Below are positions 55,415-64,000 of a DNA stretch of 64,000 bases, one piece after another. Below the pieces are notes generated by a model. That model was not told the DNA's origin and did no database searches. It saw only the letters and a program-made list of their open reading frames with translations. Position numbers and translations under genes: made by a program. Position 1 is the first letter of the stretch. Each line of letters opens with the position of its first letter. This DNA comes from Acidovorax sp. Leaf160 (GTDB lineage Bacteria; Pseudomonadota; Gammaproteobacteria; Burkholderiales; Burkholderiaceae_C). The stretch is from contig NZ_LMOV01000012.1 in the NCBI RefSeq assembly GCF_001424265.1, forward strand, positions 163,050 to 227,049, read 5' to 3'.

Positions 55415-56227
55415 ATGCTTCCCACCCCGCAGCTTGCCCTGACGCTGACCGAGCGCATCGGCCAGGGCGTTCGGCGGCGGGCGCTGGCCTGGTGGCGCAT
55501 CGTCTACCTGGGGGCCGTGGTGCTGGTGCTGATGCTGTCGCCGTCCAGCTGGGGACGCAGCGCGCGCTGGCGGCTGGCGCGGCAGGTGTACCTGGGCACG
55601 GCGCCCATCCTGCTGGGCTTCACCGTGCTGGCGGCGCTCATCAGCCTGGTCATCACGCGCATCGTGGTGGTCACGGCGCTGAGCTACGGGCTGTCGCGCT
55701 ACGCCCTCGAGATGGTGATTCGCGTGCTGGTCCTGGAGCTGATACCGCTCACCGCCGCGCTCTTCGTCGCCATGCGGGCCACGATTCCGAACGGCACGCA
55801 GCTGGCGCTGATGCGCCAGTCCGGACGGCTGGCGGCGCTGGCCGCGCACGGCGGCGACCCGGTACGGCTGGAAGTGCTGCCGCGCGTGGTGGCCGGCATG
55901 TACGCCAGCATCACCCTGGCGGCGCTGTCGTGCGTGGTGGCGCTGGTGACGGCCTATCTGGGCGTGTACGGCTTCAACACCTCCGAGCTGTCCGGCTACA
56001 CCCGCATGTTCGGCCAGGTCTTCACACCGCAGATCACCCTGGTGTTCGTGTTGAAGACACTGTTCTTCAGCCTGGCGGTGGCCTTGATTCCGATGGCCGC
56101 AGGGCTGTATGAGACCAGACAGGCGCGCACTGCCTTGCAACCCGATTCCGAACTCGGCGGCCTGGCCCGCATGTTCGCCGTGCTGCTGCTGATCGAGATC
56201 GCATCGCTGGTGGGCAACTACTACTGA
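55415..56227 (+). CDS. MlaE-family ABC transporter permease
   Basis: This 270-residue permease for phospholipid or lipid transport has about five membrane segments. The MlaE pattern is visible: RQVYLGTAPILLGFTVLAALIS, ELIPLTAALFVAMRATIPNGTQLALMR, the EAA-like cytoplasmic loop LAAHGGDPVRLEVLPRVVAGMYAS and a C-terminal helix. ATG 55415 is the likely start; the frame from 55367 has no ribosome site. It is the first gene of a three-gene operon with an MCE protein and a lipoprotein. The ATPase partner expected next to it is absent. Confidence 0.87.
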   Translation: MLPTPQLALTLTERIGQGVRRRALAWWRIVYLGAVVLVLMLSPSSWGRSARWRLARQVYLGTAPILLGFTVLAALISLVITRIVVVTALSYGLSRYALEMVIRVLVLELIPLTAALFVAMRATIPNGTQLALMRQSGRLAALAAHGGDPVRLEVLPRVVAGMYASITLAALSCVVALVTAYLGVYGFNTSELSGYTRMFGQVFTPQITLVFVLKTLFFSLAVALIPMAAGLYETRQARTALQPDSELGGLARMFAVLLLIEIASLVGNYY

Positions 56228-56274
56228 ATAAGTGGCACCCGGCCGCGGACCTTTCCCCTTATCCCTTGCTTGCG

Positions 56275-57297
56275 ATGACACCCCACGATCAAGATCCTCG
56301 CGCCGTACCGCCTCCGCCTCCGCCCCTGCCGCCGCCTTCCGATGACCTGCTGCTGCGACCCGTCGCGCACCTGGAGCGCAAGGCGGCCGCGCTGCTGATC
56401 CTCACGCTGGCGCTGGTGATCGGCGCCGGACTCTATCTGCTCTATGCGCGCGGGGTCTTCGAGCCCACGCAGCGGCTGGTGCTCACCGCCGACGACTCCG
56501 AGGGTGTGGTGGTCGGCATGGACATGACGTTTTCGGGGTTCCCGATCGGCCGCGTGCGCGCGATCGAGCTGGCGCCCGATGGCGACGTGCGCATCCTCAT
56601 CGACGTGGCCCGGCGCGATGCCCACTGGCTGCGCGAATCCAGCGTCTTCACGCTGGTGCGCGGCATCGTCGGCGGCACCACCATCAAGGCGTATAGCGGC
56701 ATTCTGACCGACCCGCCCATGGCGGACGGGGCCGAGCGGCCCGTGCTGCGCGGCGACGCCACGGCCGAGATCCCGCAGCTGATGGCCTCTGCCCGCGAAC
56801 TGCTGGGCAACCTGAACGCCATCACTGCCGAAGGCGCCGCCCTGAGCGGCACGGTGGCCAACGTGCGCAGCTTGACCGAGCGACTCAATGCCCCGGGCGG
56901 CGCGCTCGGCGTGCTGATGGGCAACGCCGACGATGCGAAGAAGATCACCCGCACACTCGACCGCACCAACCAGTTGCTCGCCCGCATCGACGGCATGGCC
57001 GCCAAGGCCGACCGGCAGGTGTTCGGCGCTGCCGGCGACCCGGGGCTGGTGCCCGAGGCGCGCGCCACGGTGGTGCAGCTGAACGGCCTGCTGGCCGACA
57101 CGCGGCAGAGCCTGATGAAGGTGGATGCCGTGCTGGCCGAGGCGCAAGCCATCGGCGCCAACACGCGCGAAGCGACCAACGACCTGGGAACGCTGCGCGC
57201 CGAGGTCGAGGCCAATCTGCGCAAGGTGGAGGGGCTGGTCAATGACATCCAGCGCAAATGGCCCTTTGCGCGCGACACGGAGTTGAAGCTGCCATGA
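56275..57297 (+). CDS. MCE-domain (MlaD-like) protein
   Basis: This 340-residue protein has a Pro-rich cytoplasmic N-terminus and one membrane helix (about residues 38-60). An MCE/MlaD beta-barrel domain follows (about 62-145: SEGVVVGMDMTFSGFPIGRVRAIELAPDGDVRILIDV), then a long helical C-terminal part (about 170-330), as in PqiB-like and Mce proteins. It forms a hydrophobic channel for lipids in the periplasm. It follows the MlaE-type gene after 47 bp and overlaps the lipoprotein gene by ATGA. Confidence 0.92.
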   Translation: MTPHDQDPRAVPPPPPPLPPPSDDLLLRPVAHLERKAAALLILTLALVIGAGLYLLYARGVFEPTQRLVLTADDSEGVVVGMDMTFSGFPIGRVRAIELAPDGDVRILIDVARRDAHWLRESSVFTLVRGIVGGTTIKAYSGILTDPPMADGAERPVLRGDATAEIPQLMASARELLGNLNAITAEGAALSGTVANVRSLTERLNAPGGALGVLMGNADDAKKITRTLDRTNQLLARIDGMAAKADRQVFGAAGDPGLVPEARATVVQLNGLLADTRQSLMKVDAVLAEAQAIGANTREATNDLGTLRAEVEANLRKVEGLVNDIQRKWPFARDTELKLP

Positions 57298-58001
57298 CCC
57301 AGACGCCCCGCCCCCCGTTCTGCCGCACCAAGGCGGCGCCGCTGCGCATCGCACCGACACTGGCACTGCTCGTGCTGGTGCCGCTGGCCGGCTGCGGTAC
57401 CCGGCCTGCAGCGCCCGACTGGGAAATGAACGCCCATGCATCCGCCACCAAGGCCACGGAAGCCTACCTGTCCGGCGACACGCGGATCGCGGAACTGGAG
57501 TGGACCCGCGCGCGGGCCGAGATCGCCCGCACCGGGCGGCCGGACCTGCTGGCCCGGCTGGAGTTGATGCGGTGCGCCGCGCAGCATGCAGCGCTGGACT
57601 GGCAGCCGTGCTCCGCTTTCGAGGCCCTGCGGGCCGATGCAGAGCCGGGTGAGCGGGCCTACGCCGACTATCTGACCGGCCGTTTCACGCCGGGGGACAG
57701 CGCGCTGCTACCACCCGCGCAGCGCAAGGCGGCGGTGGGTGGCGCAAGCGCCTTGGCGGGGATCGAGGATCCGCTGTCGCGGCTGGTTGCGGCTTCCGTC
57801 GTGGTGGCGGGTGGCTCTGCCAGGGCCGACGCAATCGCCCTGGCGGTGAAGACTGCATCGGACCGCGGCTGGCGCCGGCCACTGCTCGCCTGGCTGGGTT
57901 TGCAGCGAAACCAGGCGCAAGCTGCCGGCAACGCGCAGGAAGCGGCGGCGCTGCAACGCCGCATCGATCTCATCGAGCTCAAAGGCGCGCCCGGCCTGTG
58001 A
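57294..58001 (+). CDS. Lipoprotein of the MCE operon
   Basis: This 235-residue protein has an N-terminal signal with lipobox LAGC (about residues 31-34). The mature part is helical and Ala-rich (KATEAYLSGDTRIAELEWTRARAEIARTGRPDLLARLEL), with no match to the PqiC/DUF330 fold that usually accompanies MCE systems. The start overlaps the MCE gene by 4 bp. The role is probably at the outer membrane in the same lipid pathway, inferred from context only. Confidence 0.75.
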   Translation: MTQTPRPPFCRTKAAPLRIAPTLALLVLVPLAGCGTRPAAPDWEMNAHASATKATEAYLSGDTRIAELEWTRARAEIARTGRPDLLARLELMRCAAQHAALDWQPCSAFEALRADAEPGERAYADYLTGRFTPGDSALLPPAQRKAAVGGASALAGIEDPLSRLVAASVVVAGGSARADAIALAVKTASDRGWRRPLLAWLGLQRNQAQAAGNAQEAAALQRRIDLIELKGAPGL

Positions 58002-58214
58002 GGCGGGTGCGAGGGTAAGGGGAGACGGGGGAAGAGCCGGAGTCGGCCGGCTGATGAAAATACGCGAGACTGATAGTGGCCCGCGCCAGACGGAGGTGGA
58101 GCGGTGCTGCGGCCTGTGGCCTGTGGCCGCTGGGCGTGAACTTCACCGCAGAGTGCAGTACAGGGCAGCTACCGGATCGGATTGGGAATGCGTCTTCCAG
58201 CCCGCCCGCCACGC

Positions 58215-58391
58215 TCAGAGCAGCGGATCGACCGGGAAGATGTTGTCCAGCTGATCGGGCAAGGTGACCAGCGAATCCGCTGCCTGCACCGCTTCATCGG
58301 GCACCAGCGTCATGGCCGTGGCGGCCACAGCCAGCAACACCGTGACGGTGAATGCAGTGAAATCGCGGAGTCCGGATGGGATGCGTTTCAT
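58215..58391 (-). CDS. Small exported peptide, 58 residues
   Basis: The frame reads MKRIPSGLRDFTAFTVTVLL, continues through AVAATAMTLVPDEAVQAADS and ends LDNIFPVDPLL. The N-terminal half is a convincing signal sequence: Lys/Arg, a hydrophobic core of about 15 residues, and Ala-x-Ala sites. GGA lies 8 bases before the ATG. The mature part is 20-25 residues, acidic and hydrophobic. No family is recognised. It lies alone in the 509-bp gap between the MCE operon and nnr. Confidence 0.5.
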   Translation of the reverse strand: MKRIPSGLRDFTAFTVTVLLAVAATAMTLVPDEAVQAADSLVTLPDQLDNIFPVDPLL

Positions 58392-58510
58392 GGCGGTGTC
58401 CTGACTTGAAGCTAAGGGTGAAGGGGTGGGTGGGCGTTGGTTGAATTAGAAACGCACCTACCCCAGCCAAATGTCAGACAAAGTCATGGCGCCGCGTGCG
58501 GCAAGAGAAT

Positions 58511-60115
58511 TTACCTTTGGTTGCTGCTTTTTGGAATCTGATGGCGGCCGATGGGTTGAGGTTGCTTCCACGTCGCGCCCCGGCAGGGCTGATGAAGCGC
58601 CCTGGCCAACGAAGAGGCAGTCAGAGGGCGGCCGACAGGCCACCGGTCGGCGGTCGCGCCGTGAATCCAGCACGCCGCTTGCGCGGCATGGAAGCCGGCA
58701 GCATCCGCGCCTTCCGGCTGCGCCGCCAGCAATGCGCCCAGCAACCCGGCCAGCACATCGCCCGTTCCGCCCGTGGCCAGCAAGCCATTGCCTGTGGGAT
58801 TGATGCGAGCGAGCTGGCCCGGGGCAGCCACCACCGTGCCCGAGCCCTTGAGCACCACGGCGCACTGGTACCGCGCGGCCAATCGATGACCGGCCTGCAG
58901 GCGATCGCCTTGCACCGTGCGGGTGTCGCTCGCCAACAGCCGCGCGGCCTCCAGCGGGTGCGGCGTCAGCACCGTGGCGCCGCTGCCCAGGCGGCCCGCC
59001 CGCTGGGCGAGCCGCAGCTGCAGTGACGGGTCCTGGGCGATGGCATTGAGCGCGTCCGCATCCAGCACCAGGCGGCGCGACTGCTGCAGCACGGCAGGCA
59101 GTACCTCGCGCACCGCCTCGCCACCGCCGCAGCCGCACACCACGGTGAGGCTGTCCAGCGACAGCGCCTCGAAGCGCCGGAGCATGCATTCGGGTTGCAT
59201 CGCATCCACCTGCAGCGCGCCGCCGTCCAGCAAGGCGAGCATCACCCGCCCGGCGCCGCCGTGCAGCGCGGCCGATGCGGCCATCAGTGCGGCGCCGGTC
59301 ATGCCGAGCCCGCGCGCCAGCAGGCCCTCGCCGCCGACGATGGCCACGTCGCCGAAGCTGCCCTTGTGACTGGCGTGGGCGCGAGGCGCACCTGCTGGCG
59401 GTGCTGCCAGACCTGCGCAGGGCGGCTCACCGGCAAGGTCAACGCCCAGGTCGTCCCACCACACGTCACCCGCCACATCGCGGCCGACGCCGGTGAAAAG
59501 GCCGGGCTTGAGCGTCAGCAGGGCCAGCGTGTGCCGGGCGGAGCGGGGCGGGCCGTGCGGCGGCTCCAGGCCGGGTGCGAACTGGCCGGTGTCGGCCCGC
59601 AGGCCTGAGGGCAGGTCTACGCACAGCACGGGCGCGCTGGTGGAATGCAGGTGGTTGAGCAGCCCTTGCAAGGCTTGCGACGGAGCGCGGTCGCGGCCTT
59701 CGCCCGAGAGGCCGATGCCCAGCAGGGCGTCGATGCAGAGATCGTCAGGACCGAGAACGTCAGGCGGGCCGTGGGCGAATACCACTCCGGCTTCGCGGGC
59801 GCGCTGCCACGCCGCCAGCGCATCCGGTCGCGAAGTCTCCGGTGTGCCCAGCCAGGTGACCGCTACCTGGCAGCCCGCCCGCCGCAGGTGCATCGCGGCC
59901 TCCAGGCCGTCACCGCCGTTGTTGCCAGCGCCGCAGGCCAGCCAGACGGTGCGCGCGTGCGGCGCCACGGCCTGCGCCAGCCGGGCGACGGCGAGCCCGG
60001 CGCGCTGCATCAGGGTGTGGGGCGCAAGCCGTTGCGCCGCTGAGGTTTCCAGCCGCCGCGTGGCGGCCGAGTTATGTAGGGGGTAAGGGTGTTGGGGGGT
60101 GATGCGCAGCAGCAT
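58511..60115 (-). CDS. nnr: Bifunctional NAD(P)HX epimerase/dehydratase
   Basis: This 534-residue repair enzyme restores NAD(P)H that has been hydrated at C6. The N-terminal NnrE epimerase domain (about 1-225) has WLACGAGNNGGDGLEAA and LCVDLPSGLRADTG; the C-terminal NnrD ADP-dependent dehydratase (about 240-515) has GSFGDVAIVGGEGL, RLVLDADALNAIAQDP and INPTGNGLLATGGTGDVLAG. This is the full-length fused form found in E. coli YjeF. The C-terminal 20 residues are a polar extension. No clear ribosome site is seen before the ATG. Confidence 0.95.
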   Translation of the reverse strand: MLLRITPQHPYPLHNSAATRRLETSAAQRLAPHTLMQRAGLAVARLAQAVAPHARTVWLACGAGNNGGDGLEAAMHLRRAGCQVAVTWLGTPETSRPDALAAWQRAREAGVVFAHGPPDVLGPDDLCIDALLGIGLSGEGRDRAPSQALQGLLNHLHSTSAPVLCVDLPSGLRADTGQFAPGLEPPHGPPRSARHTLALLTLKPGLFTGVGRDVAGDVWWDDLGVDLAGEPPCAGLAAPPAGAPRAHASHKGSFGDVAIVGGEGLLARGLGMTGAALMAASAALHGGAGRVMLALLDGGALQVDAMQPECMLRRFEALSLDSLTVVCGCGGGEAVREVLPAVLQQSRRLVLDADALNAIAQDPSLQLRLAQRAGRLGSGATVLTPHPLEAARLLASDTRTVQGDRLQAGHRLAARYQCAVVLKGSGTVVAAPGQLARINPTGNGLLATGGTGDVLAGLLGALLAAQPEGADAAGFHAAQAACWIHGATADRWPVGRPLTASSLARALHQPCRGATWKQPQPIGRHQIPKSSNQR

Positions 60116-60198
60116 GCGCCCATTGTGGCGGGCACCGGCAGGCCCTGTTCAGCGACCAGCGACTGCCGCGCACCCGGGGACCTCCGGTGGGGCCGGCG

Positions 60199-61449
60199 TC
60201 AGAAGCGCCGCATCGCCAGCGCCTGCACGTCCACTGCGGGTTCGCGGTGCATCAGCAGATCGGCGACGATGCGGGCGCTGCCGCAGGCCTGCGCCCAGCC
60301 CGCCGCTCCATGCCCTGCGTTCACCCAGACGCCCGGCATGCCGCTCGCGCCCAATACCGGGCCGCCATCGGGCAGGGTCGGCCGCGCGCCGCGCCAGACC
60401 TGTACCTGTGTGGACGACAGTTGCGCGCCGCCCGGGAACCAGCCGGACAGTGTGTGATAGAGCTTTTGCAGCGTGGGCTCGTGATGCGCCCCGTCGCCCC
60501 GGCCGAGCTCCGCGCCCCCGGCCACGCGCACCCGCTGCCCTTGCCGGGTGATCGTCACGCGGTGGTGCGGGTCGATGACGGCGCCCTGCGGCGCGTGGCA
60601 TTCATCGCGCAGCGGCGCGCTGATCGAATAGCCGTGCAACGCCCTGACGGGCAGTGTGCAACCCAGCGGACGCAGCAGGCTGGCAGTGGACGTGCCCGCG
60701 CACAGCACGACGGCATCGAAGCGGCGCGGCTGACCGGCGGCGTTGCCCGCGATGCGCAGGCTGGTGGGCGCCGAGCCGATGGCCTGCACCCGCGACTGGA
60801 AGACGAAGCGGGCGCCGCGCTCCTGCGCCGCATAGCGCAGCATCTGGGCGAACAGCCGGCAGTTACCCGATTCGCCGTCCGGTGTGTGCAGGGCGCCGGC
60901 CAGCGGCACCTCGGGGCTGAGGCCGGGCTCGATCAGGCGGGCCATGTCGGCATCGACTGCGTTGACCACCACACCGGCATCCCGCAGCGCCCGGAGCGCG
61001 GGCTCGAGCTGTTCCTGTTCCTGGGATGTGCGCAAGAGCAGCAGGGTGCCGCGGCTGGTCTCCGCCTCCATGCCCATCTCCGCGGCCGTCTGGCGGGTGC
61101 GCGCCAGGCTGTACTCGCCCAGCCGTGCCAGTGCAGCCAGCGTGGCTGGCGCGTTCGGCGCACGCGCGGCGCGGCGCCACTGCCAGAGCCACGCCAGGTC
61201 CGCCCGCCCGGCGCCGCCCAGGCGCAGCGTGGCCTGGGCGCCCCACAGCTGGCGCCGCAGGCCGCCGCCCAGCCCGGGCGCGGCCCAGGGAATCAGCAGC
61301 GCAGGCGACAGCAGGCCCGCGTTCGCGAAGCTGGCTTCCTCGGCTGCGGCGCTGCGCTGCTCGAAAACGGTGACGTCGTGGCCGTCGATGGCGAGTTCAT
61401 GGGCGGTGGCGGCGCCGACAATGCCGGCTCCGACGATGGCGATCTGCAT
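60199..61449 (-). CDS. FAD-dependent D-amino-acid dehydrogenase-like oxidase
   Basis: This 416-residue DAO-family flavoprotein has the Rossmann motif IAIVGAGIVGAATAHELAIDGHDVTVFE at the N-terminus. ASFANAGLLSPALLIPWAAPG follows, as in DadA, and the C-terminal FAD contact is GVWVNAGHGAAGWAQACGSARIVADLL. It probably oxidises D-amino acids and passes electrons to the respiratory chain. Substrate specificity is not certain, and sarcosine- or glycine-oxidase-like enzymes share the fold. It follows 83 bp upstream of nnr on the same strand. Confidence 0.88.
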   Translation of the reverse strand: MQIAIVGAGIVGAATAHELAIDGHDVTVFEQRSAAAEEASFANAGLLSPALLIPWAAPGLGGGLRRQLWGAQATLRLGGAGRADLAWLWQWRRAARAPNAPATLAALARLGEYSLARTRQTAAEMGMEAETSRGTLLLLRTSQEQEQLEPALRALRDAGVVVNAVDADMARLIEPGLSPEVPLAGALHTPDGESGNCRLFAQMLRYAAQERGARFVFQSRVQAIGSAPTSLRIAGNAAGQPRRFDAVVLCAGTSTASLLRPLGCTLPVRALHGYSISAPLRDECHAPQGAVIDPHHRVTITRQGQRVRVAGGAELGRGDGAHHEPTLQKLYHTLSGWFPGGAQLSSTQVQVWRGARPTLPDGGPVLGASGMPGVWVNAGHGAAGWAQACGSARIVADLLMHREPAVDVQALAMRRF

Positions 61450-61464
61450 GGATGGGGATTATCC

Positions 61465-61512
61465 GGCCTGAAGCGCCCGATGCATGGGCGCGTGCAGCTA
61501 TTGTTTTGGGAG
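61465..61512 (-). repeat. Dispersed repeat, copy I (variant)
   Basis: On the minus strand AAAACAATAGCTGCACGC leads to GGGCGCTTCAGGCC. The core ATAGCT and the GCGCTT/AGGCC tail are shared with the family. It lies upstream of the rpsB promoter. Confidence 0.5.
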
Positions 61513-61563
61513 TGGTATGTGCGGCCCCGGCCGGCGCGGCGGCGGCCAGCGCAGACGCTGCTG

Positions 61564-61572
61564 TGCTAGAAT
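61564..61572 (+). promoter_or_regulatory. Candidate extended -10 promoter of rpsB-tsf
   Basis: TG-C-TAGAAT (-10 at 61567-61572) is a good extended -10 with no clear -35. It lies 159 bp before rpsB, which leaves room for the structured leader. Confidence 0.4.
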
Positions 61573-61638
61573 CCCATGGTTTTGCCGATGACTGCGGGCT
61601 GTGATGGCCTCGCGGCGTGTGGCAAGACCAATCGCAAA

Positions 61639-61701
61639 CCAGCCCCTCCAAGGTGTCGCGCCTTGCCGCTTTCGCGGCGCCCGGCGTGAAGTCGGGGCTG
61701 G
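61639..61701 (+). ncRNA. Structured rpsB leader (candidate S2 autoregulatory element)
   Basis: CCAGCCCC (61639-61646) pairs with GGGGCTGG (61694-61701). Inside lie two hairpins: CAAGG/CCTTG (61649-61653, 61661-61665) and GCCGC-TTTC-GCGGC (61665-61678), which share one base. The three-way layout ends 29 bp before the rpsB ATG. S2-mediated control of rpsB-tsf is known in E. coli; equivalence here is inferred. Confidence 0.5.
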
Positions 61702-61730
61702 ATTTAAGACCCAACCTTTTGGAGAATCTC

Positions 61731-62483
61731 ATGTCCGTCACCATGCGCGAAATGCTGGAAGCCGGTGTCCACTTCGGTCACCAAACCCGCTTCTGGAACC
61801 CCAAGATGGCCCCGTACATCTTCGGCCATCGCAACAAGATCCACATCATCAACCTGGAAAAGTCGCTCCCGCTGTTCCAGGAAGCACAGAAGTTCGCCAA
61901 GCAGCTGGCTGCCAACCGCGGCACCATCCTGATGGTCGGCACGAAGCGTCAAGCCCGTGAGATCCTGGCCACCGAAGCGCAACGCGCCGGCGTGCCTTTC
62001 GTCGACCAGCGCTGGCTGGGCGGCATGTTGACCAACTTCAAGACCGTCAAGACCTCGATCAAGCGTCTGAAGGACATGAAGGCGCAGCAGGAAGCCGGCC
62101 TGGACAGTCTGAGCAAGAAGGAACAGCTGACGTTCAGCCGTGAAATCGCCAAGCTCGAGCGCGATATCGGCGGCATCCAGGACATGAACGCTCTGCCCGA
62201 CGCCATCTTCATCATCGACGTCGGCTTCCACAAGATCGCCGTCGCCGAAGCCAAGAAGCTGGGCATTCCACTGATCGGTGTGGTGGACTCGAACCACTCG
62301 CCCGAAGGCATCGACTACGTGATCCCCGGTAACGACGACTCGGCCAAGGCCGTGGCGCTGTACGCCCGTGGCATCGCCGACGCGATCATCGAAGGTCGCA
62401 ACGATGCCGTGAACGACGTGGCCAAGGCCGTGTCGAAGGAAGGCTCTGACGAATTCGTGGAAGTGGAAGAAACCGCTGCCTGA
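61731..62483 (+). CDS. rpsB: 30S ribosomal protein S2
   Basis: This 250-residue S2 protein is of standard length. [28 protein letters not shown] at the N-terminus, [58 protein letters not shown] and [10 protein letters not shown] are diagnostic. The acidic C-terminus ends EEVEETAA-like. TTGGAGAA precedes ATG 61731, the family start. It is followed by a terminator-like hairpin and tsf. Confidence 0.98.
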   Translation: MSVTMREMLEAGVHFGHQTRFWNPKMAPYIFGHRNKIHIINLEKSLPLFQEAQKFAKQLAANRGTILMVGTKRQAREILATEAQRAGVPFVDQRWLGGMLTNFKTVKTSIKRLKDMKAQQEAGLDSLSKKEQLTFSREIAKLERDIGGIQDMNALPDAIFIIDVGFHKIAVAEAKKLGIPLIGVVDSNHSPEGIDYVIPGNDDSAKAVALYARGIADAIIEGRNDAVNDVAKAVSKEGSDEFVEVEETAA

Positions 62484-62494
62484 GTTCCGGGCCA

Positions 62495-62546
62495 CGCGAT
62501 GCGTCGCGAATCAAAGCGGGGCCCCTGAGTGAGCCCCCTTTTTTTT
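62495..62546 (+). terminator. Hairpins and terminator/attenuator between rpsB and tsf
   Basis: CGCGA-TGCG-TCGCG (62495-62508) is followed by GGGGC...GCCCC (62518-62537) and a run of eight T. It probably reduces tsf transcription relative to rpsB, as in other bacteria. Confidence 0.75.
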
Positions 62547-62591
62547 AGCCTTTTATTCTGTAACGAACCGAACTGAGATTGGAGAAAACCG

Positions 62592-63521
62592 ATGGCTGCA
62601 ATTACCGCAAGCATGGTGGCTGAACTGCGCGCCAAGACCGACGCGCCCATGATGGAATGCAAGAAGGCTCTGACCGAAGCCGACGGCGATCTGGCCAAGG
62701 CGGAAGAGCTGCTGCGCGTCAAGCTGGGCACCAAGGCTGGCAAGGCCGCATCGCGCATCACCGCTGAAGGCGTGGTTGCCAGCTACATCGACGGCACCAC
62801 CGGTGGCCTGATCGAAGTGAACAGCGAAACCGATTTCGTCTCCAAGAACGACAGCTTCATCGCTCTGGCCAAGGCTGCCGCCGAGCTGGTCGCCAAGCAC
62901 AATCCCGCCGACGTCGCCGCCCTGGGCGCGCTGCCTTACAGCCAGGAAAGCTTCGGCCCCACGCTGGAAGAAGTCCGCAAGGGCCTGATCGGCAAGATCG
63001 GCGAGAACATGTCGTTCCGCCGCTTCAAGCATTTCTCCGGCTCCAACAAGCTGGCTTCCTACCTGCACGGCACGCGCATCGGCGTGGTGGTCGAGTTCGA
63101 AGGCGACGAAGTCGCTGCCAAGGACGTGGCCATGCACATCGCCGCCATGAAGCCCGTCGCCCTGACCAGCGCCGACGTGCCTGCCGACCTGATCGAAAAG
63201 GAACGCTCGGTCGCCGCTGCCAAGGCCGCGGAAGACAAGGCCAAGGCCCAGGCCGAAGGCAAGCCTGTGCAGTCCGACGAGATCGTGAATAAGCGCATCG
63301 AAGGCGGCGTGCAGAAGTACCTGAAGGAAGTCTCGCTGTTCGACCAGGTCTTCGTGAAAGCTGCCGACGGCAAGCAGACCGTGGGCCAGATGCTCAAGGC
63401 CGCCAACACCACCGTCAAGGGCTTCACCCTGTACGTGGTCGGCGAAGGCATCGAGAAGAAGGTCGACGACTTCGCGGCTGAAGTGGCTGCACAGGTCGCG
63501 GCTGCCAAGTCGGCCGCCTGA
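62592..63521 (+). CDS. tsf: Elongation factor Ts
   Basis: This 309-residue nucleotide-exchange factor for EF-Tu has an N-terminal UBA-like domain with [44 protein letters not shown], the Asp-Phe contact that opens EF-Tu, lies near residue 80. Core domains and a coiled-coil module ([20 protein letters not shown], about 205-225) follow. GGAGAAAACC precedes the ATG. It belongs to rpsB-tsf, with pyrH downstream. Confidence 0.98.
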   Translation: MAAITASMVAELRAKTDAPMMECKKALTEADGDLAKAEELLRVKLGTKAGKAASRITAEGVVASYIDGTTGGLIEVNSETDFVSKNDSFIALAKAAAELVAKHNPADVAALGALPYSQESFGPTLEEVRKGLIGKIGENMSFRRFKHFSGSNKLASYLHGTRIGVVVEFEGDEVAAKDVAMHIAAMKPVALTSADVPADLIEKERSVAAAKAAEDKAKAQAEGKPVQSDEIVNKRIEGGVQKYLKEVSLFDQVFVKAADGKQTVGQMLKAANTTVKGFTLYVVGEGIEKKVDDFAAEVAAQVAAAKSAA

Positions 63522-63579
63522 CCTCGGCCCCTTTTTCCGCCCCCTACAGAACACCGCATTGCCTCACGGAGAACCGCTC

Positions 63580-64000
63580 ATGACCGTCGCCGCCCCAGCC
63601 CACAAGCGCATTTTGCTCAAGTTGTCTGGCGAGGCGCTCATGGGGGACGACGCGTTCGGCATCAATCGCGCCACCATCGTTCGCATGGTGGAGGAGATCG
63701 CCGAAGTCACCCGGATGGGTGTGCAGGTGGCGGTGGTCATCGGGGGCGGGAACATCTTCCGCGGCGTGGCCGGCGGCTCGGTCGGCATGGACCGTGCCAC
63801 GGCCGACTACATGGGCATGCTTGCCACCGTGATGAACGCGCTGGCGCTGGCCGACGCCATGGACAAGCAGGGCCTCACGGCCCGCGTGATGTCCGCCATC
63901 GCCATCGAACAGGTGGTCGAGCCCTACGTGCGGCCCAAGGCGCTGCAATACCTGGAAGAGGGCAAGGTGGTGGTCTTCGCGGCTGGCACCGGCAACCCCT
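63580..64000 (+). CDS. pyrH: Uridylate kinase, 5' part
   Basis: The first 140 residues of PyrH are present: [21 protein letters not shown], the P-loop-like start; [17 protein letters not shown], substrate binding; and [23 protein letters not shown], the allosteric/hexamer region. The frame is open at the window end, about 100 residues short of the usual 240. It phosphorylates UMP to UDP. CGGAG lies 8 bases before the ATG. The conserved rpsB-tsf-pyrH order supports the call. Confidence 0.97.
   Translation, partial: MTVAAPAHKRILLKLSGEALMGDDAFGINRATIVRMVEEIAEVTRMGVQVAVVIGGGNIFRGVAGGSVGMDRATADYMGMLATVMNALALADAMDKQGLTARVMSAIAIEQVVEPYVRPKALQYLEEGKVVVFAAGTGNP

Overview
The window is GC-rich chromosomal DNA from a betaproteobacterium of the order Burkholderiales, most likely family Comamonadaceae (Acidovorax-like). 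The evidence is the gene content and order (exbB-exbD-lpxK-Trm112-kdsB-adk; rpsB-tsf-pyrH; the ArgA, LexA, RhlE and EttA types; a Bug-type solute receptor beside a porin) and a short dispersed repeat typical of intergenic regions in this group. Assignment is by protein recognition only; no database search was run. Coding density is high. Most of the window is core metabolism, with a few accessory patches.

Left edge (1-300): the 3'-truncated remnant of an IS3-type transposase lies next to the 3' end of a tRNA-Ser(GGA) gene, the usual edge of an integrated element. 0.37-9 kb: a stomatin-like/NfeD membrane pair; a large PLP-dependent arginine/lysine/ornithine decarboxylase; two flavin reductases, one of them AzoR with a divergent LysR regulator; a membrane protein of unknown function; and a small serine hydrolase. 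9-13.2 kb: sulfate ABC importer operon sbp-cysT-cysW-cysA. 13.3-18.9 kb: dsbB; a TrhO rhodanese fused to a glutathione-S-transferase-like domain through a repeat-encoded linker; a divergent ampR/class A beta-lactamase pair; argA.

19-23 kb: an operon on the minus strand, porin - Bug-type periplasmic receptor - tannase/feruloyl-esterase-like lipoprotein, which suggests uptake and hydrolysis of an ester of an aromatic or organic acid. 23.7-36.7 kb: hrpA, an Ala-rich hypothetical protein, lexA with two SOS boxes, asparaginase, adk, kdsB, Trm112, lpxK, exbD, exbB and xseA. 36.8-44.1 kb: sodB, rhlE with an unusual leader, ettA and a DUF1631 protein. 44.3-47.4 kb: a TAXI-type TRAP receptor overlapping a P1-family peptidase, then a cupin.

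47.5-55.3 kb is a metal-resistance block: DUF411-CusF fusion, multicopper oxidase, TolC-like outer-membrane lipoprotein, two His-rich exported proteins, a CadA/ZntA P-type ATPase and a divergent CadR-like MerR regulator sharing a 21-bp dyad operator. 55.4-58 kb: MlaE-type permease, MCE/MlaD protein and a lipoprotein, with no ATPase gene between them. 58.2-61.4 kb: a 58-residue exported peptide gene, nnr and a DadA-like oxidase. 61.6 kb to the end: structured rpsB leader, rpsB, tsf and the start of pyrH.

A roughly 50-bp repeat (core TGCTATT...ATAGCTAT...AAGCGCC) occurs at least nine times in both orientations, including inside dsbB, xseA, hrpA and lpxK. No CRISPR array, prophage or obvious defence system was found. 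The most interesting items are the repeat family, the TrhO-GST fusion, the ATPase-less MCE operon, the rhlE leader and the rpsB leader.
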